A stretch of 64,000 bases of DNA from Tubulanus polymorphus (Eukaryota; Nemertea; Palaeonemertea; Tubulaniformes; Tubulanidae): NCBI RefSeq assembly GCF_964204645.1, contig NC_134031.1, forward strand, positions 13,058,501-13,122,500. The letters are read 5' to 3'. A program made the translations under genes and the position numbers. Shown here piece after piece: positions 1-10,700 of this stretch. Position 1 is the first letter of the stretch. Every line of letters begins with the position of its first letter. Under the pieces are notes generated by a model that was not told the origin of the DNA, searched no databases, and was given only the letters and a program-made list of their open reading frames with translations.

Positions 1-110
1 GTCAAATCCAATTCAGTTTTAATTTATTGAGCAAATTTCAGAAAATTCAATTCTATTCCACATTCAAATCAATAAGACCAAGGGAAAATATTTATCTGAG
101 GTATTTGTTC
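1..110 (-). repeat. AT-rich dispersed repeat, copy 1
   Basis: The reverse complement of this stretch matches 16390-16500 over about 100 bp, including the words GAATAGAATTGAATT and TTTTCTGAAATTT. It therefore belongs to a dispersed repeat family present at least twice in the window. The class is unknown and the left edge is cut by the window. Confidence 0.5.
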
Positions 111-325
111 CTACCAGCTCCAGTCGCTGTCTGTGCTACTTATGAAAACACGATTGTATTGTGTATTAGGTAATGACTCTGAGCTGGGCCAGTGTATTTT
201 GACAAATATATACCAACAGAATGCATCATTTGCCATCTTATGAAAAGCTGACAGGCTGGTCACAGTGCCCCTTGTTGTTAAATCATGAAACGATTGATAG
301 TTATTTCTTTCTTTCATATTTGTAG

Positions 326-1738
326 ATGACTACCGCGAGGCGTTCAGCAGATCGCGAAACCAACGGAAAAATGCAGAATCCACCCCCTAAAGCCGCAGTG
401 AACAACACAAGCACAAGAACTAACAATGAAAGCGCTTTGTTGAATTTCATCAATAAAACCTTAGCCCCATTGGTGTTGATGCTATTCGTGCCGAATTTGG
501 TGATAGCATTGTGGTACGTGACGAGACATTTGGATGGTAGTTACCTGGCATTCTGTAAATATCTAGCCAACCAAGGTATCATCACCGGTATGCTGAATAT
601 CTGGGCAGGTGTAAAATTATTTTCGCCTTTAGCCATGGCTATTATTGCAGGTTACGCCCTGTTTGCTCTTATCCTCATGAATATCCTACCTGGGAAAACT
701 GCGTATGGACCGGTATCACCGAAAGGACACACACCGGTGTACAAGGACAATGGTTTTTTCTGCTATGCGGTCACGATGATTACGTTTGCAATTCTAACGT
801 ACGCACTAAAACAATATGGATATTCGACGTCAATCGTTTACGATATTTTCGATGAGATTCTGGTGAATTTGAATGGATTCAGTTTGGTATTTTGTTTGGT
901 TTTGTACTTCAAGGGTAGATTTTGGCCATCGACTCAAGAGTTTAGTTCTTCTGGTAACTTCATATTCGATTACTATTGGGGAACTGAACTGTACCCTCGT
1001 ATATTTGGGTTTGACGTGAAAGTGTTTACTAACTGTCGATTTGGGATGACTGTCTGGCCGCTGTTAGTTCTCGTGTATGCAGTTAAGAGCTACGAACTTC
1101 ACGGATTTGTCGATAGTATATTTGTGTCAACGTTTCTTCAAATGTTCTACTTTACGAAGTTTTTCTGGTGGGAGGCTGGCTACATGAGCACCATAGATAT
1201 AATGCTCGATCGTGCCGGATTCTATATTTGTTGGGGTTGCCTCGTTTTTGTACCGGGACTTTACGCCTCAGTTAGTCTATACTTGGTAAACCATCCGGTA
1301 CATCTTGGCTGGATGTTAACCGCTGGATTACTCACTCTTGGCTCCCTAAGTATCGTCGTCAACTATTTAGCTGACTGGCAGAAGCAAATAGTCAGAAGAA
1401 ACGATGGCAAATGTCTCGTATGGGGCCAGAAACCAGAAATTATCAGGGCTACTTATAGATTAGAAAGCGGGGAAGAACGGAATAGCCTTTTGCTAGCTTC
1501 TGGTTGGTGGGGCTTATCTCGTCATTTTCATTACATACCAGAAATCGGATTGGCGCTGTGTTGGACATTACCAGCAGGGTTCGATAATATCATGCCTTAC
1601 TCGTATTGGATTGTTCTGGTAATCCTTTTAATGCACCGAAGCTTCAGGGATGAAGATAAATGCTCGCGTAAATATGGGAAATTCTGGGTGGAATACTGTA
1701 AAAGAGTCCCGTACAGGGTTATTCCATGTCTCTTCTAG
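326..1738 (+). CDS. DHCR7-like: DHCR7-like sterol reductase (ERG4/ERG24 family), single coding exon
   Basis: The 470-residue protein is about as long as vertebrate 7-dehydrocholesterol reductase (roughly 475), a multi-pass ER enzyme that reduces the C7-C8 double bond of sterols with NADPH. I see about nine hydrophobic segments from residue 46 on. The C-terminal family signature is intact (LMHRSFRDEDKCSRKYG near residue 440), and the end (VPYR.IPCLF) is DHCR7-like, as are RRNDGKCLVWG near 372 and the TIDI block near 285. Oddities: the first signature, normally ending NPR, reads GTELYPR near 220, and the conserved HD and WGD of the TIDI block are replaced (LDR, CWGC). This may be a diverged paralogue with altered substrate. 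The start is fixed by an in-frame TAG immediately before the ATG. That TAG is also a splice acceptor after a pyrimidine-rich tract, so a 5' UTR intron is likely. Family assignment is firm; the exact reaction is inference. Confidence 0.9.
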   Translation: MTTARRSADRETNGKMQNPPPKAAVNNTSTRTNNESALLNFINKTLAPLVLMLFVPNLVIALWYVTRHLDGSYLAFCKYLANQGIITGMLNIWAGVKLFSPLAMAIIAGYALFALILMNILPGKTAYGPVSPKGHTPVYKDNGFFCYAVTMITFAILTYALKQYGYSTSIVYDIFDEILVNLNGFSLVFCLVLYFKGRFWPSTQEFSSSGNFIFDYYWGTELYPRIFGFDVKVFTNCRFGMTVWPLLVLVYAVKSYELHGFVDSIFVSTFLQMFYFTKFFWWEAGYMSTIDIMLDRAGFYICWGCLVFVPGLYASVSLYLVNHPVHLGWMLTAGLLTLGSLSIVVNYLADWQKQIVRRNDGKCLVWGQKPEIIRATYRLESGEERNSLLLASGWWGLSRHFHYIPEIGLALCWTLPAGFDNIMPYSYWIVLVILLMHRSFRDEDKCSRKYGKFWVEYCKRVPYRVIPCLF

Positions 1739-4080
1739 ACTAGATTTGGATTACCATTAATACGAGACGTATAATGATGTACCATCACAATTTTACACCT
1801 CCCCATACCACGACTGAATTTAGTTATAGGACCAAAAAGGATGGTCACTTTCATGAAAGTCCAACAGGAACTCTTAAGCTTCTTAAAAAAGGTATTGGTA
1901 TAGTAGAATTTCTAAATTCTTCAAATAGCAAGTTACAGATATTAAACCTATGGTAGTGTGACCTCTATAGAAAATGTTACACATTTAAAAATTAATTTTT
2001 TTAATTTATGCTAATTAGGTGGATTTTTATGCGCAATTAGAGGGGTTTACGAAAAACACTCTAAAATATAAACCAATTGATATATTGATATAATTCTTTC
2101 AGCATTTGGTTCATAACTAACATGGCTAGTGCCTGTGCCTCTATCTAGTGTTTACACAAGTCACATTTTTCAAAAAATTATTTCAAAGTTGAAACTACAC
2201 AATTTTTCAGATATGTTCTACCTAATTATATATTCATAGAGGTGCCTAGCCTACCATAACGTAGATATTAACTTTTCCAAGGCACATGCACTAGCTTTAT
2301 GTATAGATAACAAGTCTTTCAAATTTCAAGGCTCTACCTCAAATACCTTTTTCAAAATCATGTTTTCGGTAATGTGCGTCAGCCGTAAATGATGATTGCG
2401 AGAAAACACCAATTTTTTTGAAATTTCTCAAGGAATTTGACTTAATTTATCTAAAATGCAACACTTTAGTAGGTTTACACCTATCAAATTGTTCATTTGA
2501 ATGCTGGTTACCCTGCAGGTAGCTCCTGTGCCACCATATAGTGCAGAAGTTGCCAAAATTTTCGTCCTGATGCTGAATTTATTGCTTTCACCCTTGGTGG
2601 CTGGCTATTTTTAGCAGGGGGGGGGGGGGGAGGTGGGCTGATTGGATTACCCGTAAACTTTTTTTCTTTTTCTCTGAATGTTTCTAACTTTTCTCATTGA
2701 TAGATAACAGTTTAAAGTTAATCATTTTACCACTTAAAAGCCCAATGAAGCATGCATTCACGAGACTAAAGCAAAATATGCTATGAAATTCTGTAAAGTC
2801 AAAATTCTGGAAAATTTCATGATTTTCATTTCTTTCAAAAAATGACACCCAACGACCTTCAGATCAATGTTTTGGGTTTTAAAGTCTATTGTGAATCTAT
2901 TGTAGATGGCAGCACTGCACGGGTACAAATGGTATCGGTCTAACACCTCTAAAAGTAACGTAGAACACGTTGCTAAGGGCCGTTGCTAAGGGCTTTGAGA
3001 TTGGAGGGGTCTTGTTTGACCCCCAAAATCATGCCTTTGCCGTTATCTGACCACTCCAAAAATTTCGGAGGTCATTCTACCCATCTATAGTGTTCAATAA
3101 CAGTACTTTTAAAAAAACTGAGAAATTTAAGATTTTCCCTGAAATTCTAGTATACCAATACCTTTTAAGAAAAGCGAAATTGAAATCATTTTTAATCCTT
3201 TAAATTATTTTAACCTTAGTAGTTGGCGATCGTTCTGTCGTAACCCAAAAGCAGAATCAACCGCTCTTAGCAGTTTCCAACACGCTTTGAACTTTGAAGT
3301 ATGCTTTGGTTTATAGGTCTACATCAAGCTTTATCCACACACGCGCGCACACACACATATGATGGAATTTCGGAGCGCTTGCCCAATTTTACTTTTTAAA
3401 AGGCCATGATTTTTTCCCACCGGCCTGATCATGAGAAACACGGTACATGCGGATGGACTTAGGGACCGTTACAATTAATCAGAGTTAGATGATTAATACA
3501 TGTATACGTAATCTGTTGTATAAATGCGATGGCTTATTTGTGAAATTGAGCTCAATAAATGTTTAAGTACAAAGATCTAGGCTATCAGCTGGTTTATGAT
3601 TTAATGGTGTTTCAGCATAAAACGTGGTGTAAAAACGAGGCGACTTAGAATCTCTTTAATTCTGTACATCTTAAATTTTGTACGTTTTATACCGACCCTA
3701 GGTTATGTTAAAGCTACGAGCAATATGCTCGTTAGAGTAAAGGAAATCTGCAAACGATTATCAAGCCTCTGTTGATGGTAGGCTACAGTACTACATGTAT
3801 TTGCTGGATGAATGTAGCATCCGGTAAAGCGGCAGACCCCCATGCCACAGGAAGAATTTGAAGCAAATTAGATTCGCCCAACATTTTCAGATTACGTACA
3901 TGTATAAGCAATACAGTGGAACCCTGTGATACAACGATTAATCGGATATAACAATATAGAATTTCGTCTCAAGTAAGAAAATTTGATTAATTTCATACTG
4001 GATTCGGCTCAAGTCCAGCATTAAATAGTTCCAGCAGAGACTACACATCGGGCTGCTATTTGAAATTGATCCGCCAATAT
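1739..4080. other. intergenic DNA downstream of the sterol reductase
   Basis: No convincing coding exon was found. It holds the presumed 3' UTR (an ATTAAA near 1939 could serve as polyadenylation signal), a run of 12 or more G near 2617-2632, a short CA/CG-alternating stretch near 3337-3357, and a roughly 35 bp inverted match between 1884-1915 and 3135-3172 that suggests a decayed fold-back element. The small open frames here look like chance. Confidence 0.5.
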
Positions 4081-4095
4081 CGGACTGATTGAAAC

Positions 4096-4668
4096 TTACA
4101 TTACGCTATAGGGGCGTCATCCTCCCCCGGCAAGGATTCGAACCTGATGGCATCGAAATTGCCACGGCACGAAACCCTGCCATAAACGACCATGTGCGCA
4201 GATACATGCGCAGGTTTCGCGTGATGTCATTGTCAACCAATCAGAAATCATGTTTCATTTGGTCCATACTTCAGCCCGGGTTTTCCCATTTGTATGATTT
4301 CTGGGTTGTCGAAGCATGGTTTGTTTGTTCGTTCTCGTGTGCTTTGTTATCAAACAGTTATCAAACACAACATCTGATGACTCGATAAACTTTCCAAACC
4401 GAAACTACGACAGATTTCTTCAAGTATTTGCAGTTCGAATTTACTCAGAGACGAAACGGAATCCATATTGGAATTGATTGCCAAAGCGATTATACAACGA
4501 GCAATCTGATTGGTGCCGCCAGTTTTCGTTCGGATAGTGCGCATGTAACTGCGCACATGGTCGTTTATGGCAGGGCTGAGTGCCGTGGCTGAGTGTAGCG
4601 ATGCCATCAGGTTCGAGTCCCTGCAAAGGGAGGATGTAGTAGGGGCGTACGGACATACTGGCTTACCG
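4096..4668. repeat. Inverted pair of tRNA-derived SINE-like copies (fold-back)
   Basis: Two related arms face each other: 4100-4205 in minus sense and 4545-4655 in plus sense. Each carries a Pol III B-box-like word (GGTTCGAATCC read on the minus strand; GGTTCGAGTCC on the plus strand). In the plus-sense copy an A-box-like TGGCTGAGTG lies about 35 bp upstream. Arms share the block CATGGTCGTTTATGGCAGGG. The pair could fold into a hairpin with a loop of about 350 bases. Whether this is two SINE insertions or one palindromic element cannot be settled here. Confidence 0.6.
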
Positions 4669-4680
4669 ACATACCCGTGC

Positions 4681-4975
4681 GTGGATTAACCTTATTATAA
4701 AGGGGCTGGGATCGCGGGGCTGCGTGTGGATTACTCTTGTATAAAGTGGCCGGGATCGAGAGGCTGGGTAATGTGCGTGGATTACCCGTGTATAAAATAC
4801 CTGGGACGATCGAGGGGCTGGGTGTTTGCGTGGATTACCCTTGTATAATGTGGCTGGGATCGAGGGCTGGGTATGTGCGTGGATTACTCCTATATAAAGT
4901 GGCTAGGATCGAGGGACAGGGTTTTTCCGTAGATTACCCGTGGCTGGATCAAGGGACTACGAGTATAGAACGATG
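4681..4975. repeat. Minisatellite, about six units of 44-52 bp
   Basis: The word GTGGATTA (one copy changed to GTAGATTA) recurs at 4681, 4725, 4777, 4829, 4879 and 4929, giving spacings of 44, 52, 52, 50 and 50. Each unit also has a TATAAA-like word and CTGGGATCGAGGG. Units differ by substitutions, so the array is not recent. Spacers are part of the unit and no cas genes exist, so it is not CRISPR. Confidence 0.85.
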
Positions 4976-5008
4976 ACCACACTCAAACGTGGTGAACGGA
5001 TAATAAGA

Positions 5009-5404
5009 TAAAATCCCACTATTTACATAGATTTACAGATTACAGATTTACTATTTACAGATTTTATGAATTTAACTTTAGAAGATATACTTATTTTAGG
5101 ATATTCAACATCAGTAATTATTTTTATTATTTCTTTCTTATTTTCTAAATGTTTTTTATTTTCTTCTAATGTTTTTCCTTTATGAAATTTAAACTCGATA
5201 GCTGCTGGGCCAATATCACTTTTAAATGCTTCGGTTATCTCTATATCTTTTTTAATTAACCAATCTATGTTACATTTATGTGACGTCACACCTGACGATG
5301 ATCTCTAGTGTGAGATCGAAACGTCGTGTCTTTTAATTATTTTAGATTTAATAAATAAATTCTGGTTTTTAAATTCTTTTAATCTGTAAATAGTGGGATT
5401 TTTT
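5009..5404 (-). mobile_element. Small inverted-repeat element with decayed reading frame
   Basis: The ends form an inverted repeat of about 20 bp (AAATCCCACTATTTACA near 5011; its complement near 5384-5401). On the minus strand an AT-rich, lysine-rich frame of 88 codons runs 5289-5023. Between 5285 and 5325 lies a GATCTC-TAGTGT-GAGATC hairpin followed by GAAACGTCG, a sequence style common near 3' ends of several retroelement groups. I cannot assign a superfamily. Confidence 0.45.
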
Positions 5405-5674
5405 CAGACTATGAGTATGTCGGTATGTCAGTAGAAAAATGCAGTTCGGCGCCGAATTAATCCTTGAAAGATTCTTTTTGTTATATGCCAGTTTGTCGAT
5501 ATGTTGGTTTTGGTTGTCAGTATGTTGGTAGAAAACTGAGTGCCAGGTCGACGTGGTCTCCAAAAATGTTGGGCTACCCTACTAACTTAACCACATCTGC
5601 TACAATAGTGACTGAGTGACTCGGTCGGCATGCAACTGAATGCTGAGTAATCGTACCAGCGCACGCACGACTCC

Positions 5675-5780
5675 TCTACACCCGTCAAGCTAGGGATTCG
5701 AAATCACTAGGCTAAAGCCGAACGCGAGTTCCGGAGCGATACTGGGCCCCTGGCAAGCGAGGATGCAAAGGACTTAAAAT
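5675..5780 (+). mobile_element. Deleted fragment of the window's Helitron-like repeat
   Basis: The stretch starts CTACACCCGTCAAG, continues with GGGATTCGAAATCACTA, then jumps to GCGAGTTCCGGAGCGATAC and CCTGGCAAGCGAGGATG. The same words occur in the same order, but farther apart, in the copies at 11899-12225 and 57090-57305. I infer an internally deleted third copy. Confidence 0.5.
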
Positions 5781-6234
5781 ACCGAAGTTCATTGGTTCTA
5801 CTTCACGGGTTCAGATCATCAGTCGATCAGTCACTTGATATTCATACGTACATTACAAAATGGTCCTATAAGGGCAATTCGAACTACTCTAGTTATGTTA
5901 ATACATGTACATGGGCCTCCACGCATCTTCAGTGGGTGAACGAATGACCCTGTCTCACAGGTCAAATCCCCGAGATAACGTATGGTATACGGGAACTGAC
6001 GATTACAAGTGCCTTTTTTGTTTTTTTTTTAGAATTGATGGACGGCTGAATGTGCCCCTTTTGTTTAAGATTATTCGTCTCGTTCGGTAAAAACGTTCCC
6101 TTTTCTAATTTGGATTGATAGAAACGACTACAAGTGCTCTTTCTTGTTTGGAATTTATGTGCCCTTTTCTCGTCTAGATAAAATGTACCCTTTTTCTACT
6201 TTGGGAATGACATAGCGACCTATTTGATATGGAA

Positions 6235-7068
6235 ATACTAAGTTATTCTACAATTCAACGTCCCCTGGTGACCATATGGAATAACTAATGTCCTTAAAAC
6301 TCACCAAAATCATAGACGATGTCATGAGCTACAACTTTGTAATTGATTGAAGTAACAAAATATGCATTGGTACAAATATAATATAGAAATACTAAGATAT
6401 TGTATTACTCAACACCCCCTGGTGGACATATACAAAAACCAATGACTTTGAAACTCACCACAATAATCATAGAACACGTTATAAGCTACAACTTTCTAAT
6501 TCATTCATGCGGTAACAAAATATGCTTAGTTATCAATATAATGTCGAAAAACTTTTTCCCGCCTATGAATGAGTACTGATGACACCAAGATGGCCGCCAA
6601 TTGCGTCATAATTGGCTGATCAAAAATACCTGTCTCCGGTATAAAACATCCCTTTCCAAAGAGTGCCCATCAGCGATTGCAATGAAAAATGGCAAACCAG
6701 TAGGTAGCTACAGGAGTCAGAATTAGGGCCAAAATTGACATTTTTGGACACTTAAAAGGTCATAGGACGGCCATCTTGAGTCCGATCGATCCGATTTTAG
6801 TTATGCTGATGGGCCCTAGGGGCTTCAAATATATACGAAAGATCAAGGTAATCAATCAAAGCGTCTTCAAAATTTCCCTCAAAAAGTTCAAAAATGTGTA
6901 AAAAGTGCTGATTTCGGCGAACAACAATGATTCTGACAGGGCCAGTTTTTGGGCTGAAGATGTGTCTAGGGTAGATACATGTGAACCCCAAGTATCAAAA
7001 CATTACATTGAAGCGTCTTCAAAACTTCCAAAAATAACTGGATTCCGTCTAAAGTCCCAAGTGGGCTA
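6235..7068 (-). mobile_element. Pearl-like element copy 1, partial
   Basis: Two roughly 150 bp monomers with CCCCTGGTG words (near 6258 and 6414) are followed by about 600 bp of unique flank and then by AGTCCCAAGTGGGCT at 7053-7067. The last is one half of the terminal hairpin seen complete at 42983 and 47621. Compared with 26876-28022, the outer hairpin arm and the CCGT-rich stretch are missing, so the head is internally deleted. It lies just beyond the 3' end of the OTUD3 gene. Confidence 0.7.
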
Positions 7069-7679
7069 AAAAGGGGTGGGTTCCCAAGGAACCGACCCTC
7101 TATATCCGCGACTGTCGAGTAATGATTTGAAGCCACAGTGTAGATATAGGGTTATTATTAAATCAGAGGTTTGTAAGAGCTTGAAAATCAAATGCGTCTG
7201 GCATGCATTCCGTGTATGATAGCTATGGGTTATCCCCAAATGCTTTCCATAGATAATTTTTGCTTTTATTATGTGTGTATCTAGTTACGTGGTCTGCAAG
7301 TATGGTTTGCGAGTTTTTAGTTTATGTGTAAATCGAGCATGAGTGGTTTTGGGTATAAGTACTGGGTAGGATTTTGTAAGTTGTCTGTGTAGCAGAAGTT
7401 GCCAGTGTAGCAGTCTGTGGGCCTTCTAGTGTGCAGTTATTGAACTACTGTTTTAGTGTGTAGGTAGGTGGAACCCCAGTTTTAGCTGCTAATGATGCAG
7501 GATATATTGATGGATCTTGCCTCCAATCAGAGAACATAAGATGATTACAAGTCCACTGATTTGACTTTCCTAAATTTATAGTTCCGGGCATGCTAAAAGA
7601 ATAATGGACGTTCACGTAGTAAGCTATAGAAGACGAGAAATCACTTCTGTAAAAAATCTTACAAGTTACAAATATCACC

Positions 7680-7685
7680 TTTATT
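7680..7685 (-). promoter_or_regulatory. Candidate polyadenylation signal of OTUD3
   Basis: TTTATT on the plus strand reads AATAAA on the minus strand, 51 bp past the OTUD3 stop codon. It is the first canonical hexamer after the stop and would give a short 3' UTR. Confidence 0.6.
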
Positions 7686-7735
7686 ATACACATGATAACA
7701 TCAATTATTATTAGATATCCTAAAATCAACAAACA

Positions 7736-10700
7736 TCAGATCTGTAATGATCCCATGCCACTAACGATTGTTGTCTCATCTTCCGAATCGTCCATACCAA
7801 CATCATCACTTCCTACTGGCTCACCACTCAGACGCTGCCGGTGTCGATCCATCGCACGTTTCTTTTTATCCATTTTCTTCAATCGATTTGAAAGAATTTT
7901 CTAATTAAGAAAAAAAGATATAACTGGCTACCGATTCATTACAAGGAATTTCTTTCGATTTTTAACGACACAGCTATGGCAATGATTTGTAAAAATTTCC
8001 CTTGCAGTAACACTACATCATTCATATCTGATCATCGTTAGAAAGTAGTGGTCTTCAATAACAGGGGCCGGTTTCACAAAGCATAATTAACTTTAATTAT
8101 AATTAGGACCTAAATCATGATTAAATTTCCTTAATCATGATTTGTTAATTACGATTAAAATTCGGTTTCACGAAAGGGTTTAATTACAAAATTAACTAAT
8201 TACATAATTAGGCAACTTAATTACAATTTAACTGTATCAAAATGGCGGAACTTTAGACAGCCATTTGCTGTTCAAGCAAAATAACCTTCCTTGTTTAGAG
8301 GAAAAGAGAAATTCACTCCTTTGGGAGTTAAAGATTGCGCTGAAAGGTCTCAGGAACCAGTGGAAAAACTTAGCAAGATGTCTCAAAAGTTTTTAAATAG
8401 AAACTCACCTCCAGTCAGCAAAATAAAATCCTCGTAAATGGGGTTTATTTCCGAGCAGTGATTAGCACTTTTTAACACTAACTCCATAGATATGTACTCT
8501 ACTGACGGAAATCTATCATATGTATGGACAAAATCAATTAATTCAATACTTCTAAGTATGTGGTGGTCGTGCTGACAAAAACATAGGACGTTTGAAAATA
8601 AATCAATAGAATTTATATTGACATGCCTTTTTTACAAAAGGCAAAAAATCCAAATTATTTGAGCCAAACAATCTGAAAAACTGAATAAGTGTAGGAATTG
8701 CCGTCGTCAATTAATAAACACCAAATTCCATGAATAATATCTGCAGCTTTGGTTTAATTACACTCTAGAGGAGAATTAAATTTTGTTATTAACTTAATTA
8801 TAATTAAAGTTAATTACGTTTTGTGAAACACCTAACTTGATTAAATCATGATAATTTGATCATGATTAGTGATTTAATCATAATTAAGGGTTAATTACGC
8901 TTTGTGAAACCGGCCCCAGGTAATTATGCGTACGCACTTGCACTGCCCAGTGTTCTGCATTTACCCAAAAAAATTCTGAATTTTCGATTTTATAGAAAAA
9001 TTGTCTCACATATGTTTCTTTACTGTTTGCTAGGGGTTTCTGTCGAATGATCAGTAAACCCCAATTAATAACAGAATACAGGCATAAGAGTGGAACTCTT
9101 GGCCTGGCTTGAGTTTTTAGCACACAACTTAGTTTCTAAACTGGTTAATTTAGTTTAAGCCTACCTTATCCTTTGGTTGTTTAGGTCTGGCACCCACTGG
9201 TGGTGGCGGCCGATCTTTATTCACATCTGAACTTATTATGGGTGACCCAAATAAACGATTCCCAGAACCATTTTGTCCCCACAAGTCATTTTTTGAAGGT
9301 ATTGGTGCAGGTTCTGTAATTTGAAAATAAACGAGAAACAAAATTCTTAATATGGACTTTCCTAAATTTACATGATGGTGTATGTTTAATCCAGTATCAA
9401 AATTAAATGTCAGTAAATATACCCTAGAGTTTATGCATTAATAATTCATAAATATTTCATTATAAGCCTACTTGTTATTTCAGATTTAGAATACATGGTT
9501 GTTGTTATTGTATACCACCGCGGTGCGCAATTCAGGGATCATTGTGCCACTCCTGGCCCAAATTCAATGCCATCCACTGCTATGTTATGCCAAATTCACT
9601 TCCAACTGCAGTGACTTTTTAAGAAATGCCCTTTTCTATTGACACGATCTCCATGAAGTCCTACGTAGCATCTACACACAACTGCCCAATGAATCATCAT
9701 AAATATGCATGGTAGTGGGTTTTCGCCAATCACTCATAGGGTAGATGTTAGATCCTAACCCTTCTGATCTTCAGGCCTAGTTTTATCGGTTGAAAAAGCC
9801 GCCATTTTGAGTTCAACTCAGTTATAGGATCTAACCCTCAAATAGTCACTCTCCATGTGCATGGTGTGAACCTGGATGCTGATTTCATTTATTATGTACA
9901 CTGTCATTCTATAAATCATTTCTATAAATTTCACTGCTTTTCACGGCAGTGAATCATTTTTCAATTAAGTGCTGTTCACTGCTTTAACAGCCCCAGCTTT
10001 AACAGCCAACAATCCCAGGCAGTGGAATGAATCATTTGCAGTTTCCAAGAAAACTTAGGCCACACGTGAGGCGCGCTTTTCATAAACATGTACACGCAGA
10101 GATGAATACACAACATAGCAGTGAGTCTGTAATGCGCACGTGTGTGAAGCATGGATATAAGTGACAGGGCATGTATTCTTCTGGAACGAAATGTAGTTCC
10201 AACAACAAATAGATAACTAAATTAATAAATAAGCAACGTATTCCGATAAAATTCAATAGGGTTAGAGATATTTTATTACTGCATGAATGTTTTGAAAGAT
10301 CCGAAGAGAAACTAAGCCTCGTTCAGAAGTTATTTTGTACTAAACGAAGAAAATTTCATATGCGATAGAAAAATGGACTTCGCTAAGGGACCATTCATTA
10401 AGTACGTAAGCAAAAAATAGTACCTTTTTTCAAGGTCGTACTGTGTACGCACATTGTAGTACATTGCCGATGACCTCCAACCTAACATACGCAATGATTG
10501 ATCATGTAGTATAAAACATAAACAAACACCTGTTATCTACTGGTCTGTATATCATAGTATAAATAAATTTGATTATTGAGACTAATTATCACGCCATATA
10601 GCTTGCCCCTCTTGGAGGGATTTACTAGGATGCACCCTTTTAAAAGGGGCATTGAATTCATTATATTGTTCCAGACTCATGGCTGAACAACTACCAACAA

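Noticed and set aside
3449-3470. TTAGGGACCGTT resembling an end of the AGGGACC element at 10386-10877
   Set aside because: Similarity stops after about 12 bases and no inverted partner was found nearby.
4681-4975. Regular repeats that might suggest a CRISPR-like array
   Set aside because: Units are diverged minisatellite repeats without unique spacers, in an intron-bearing animal genome.
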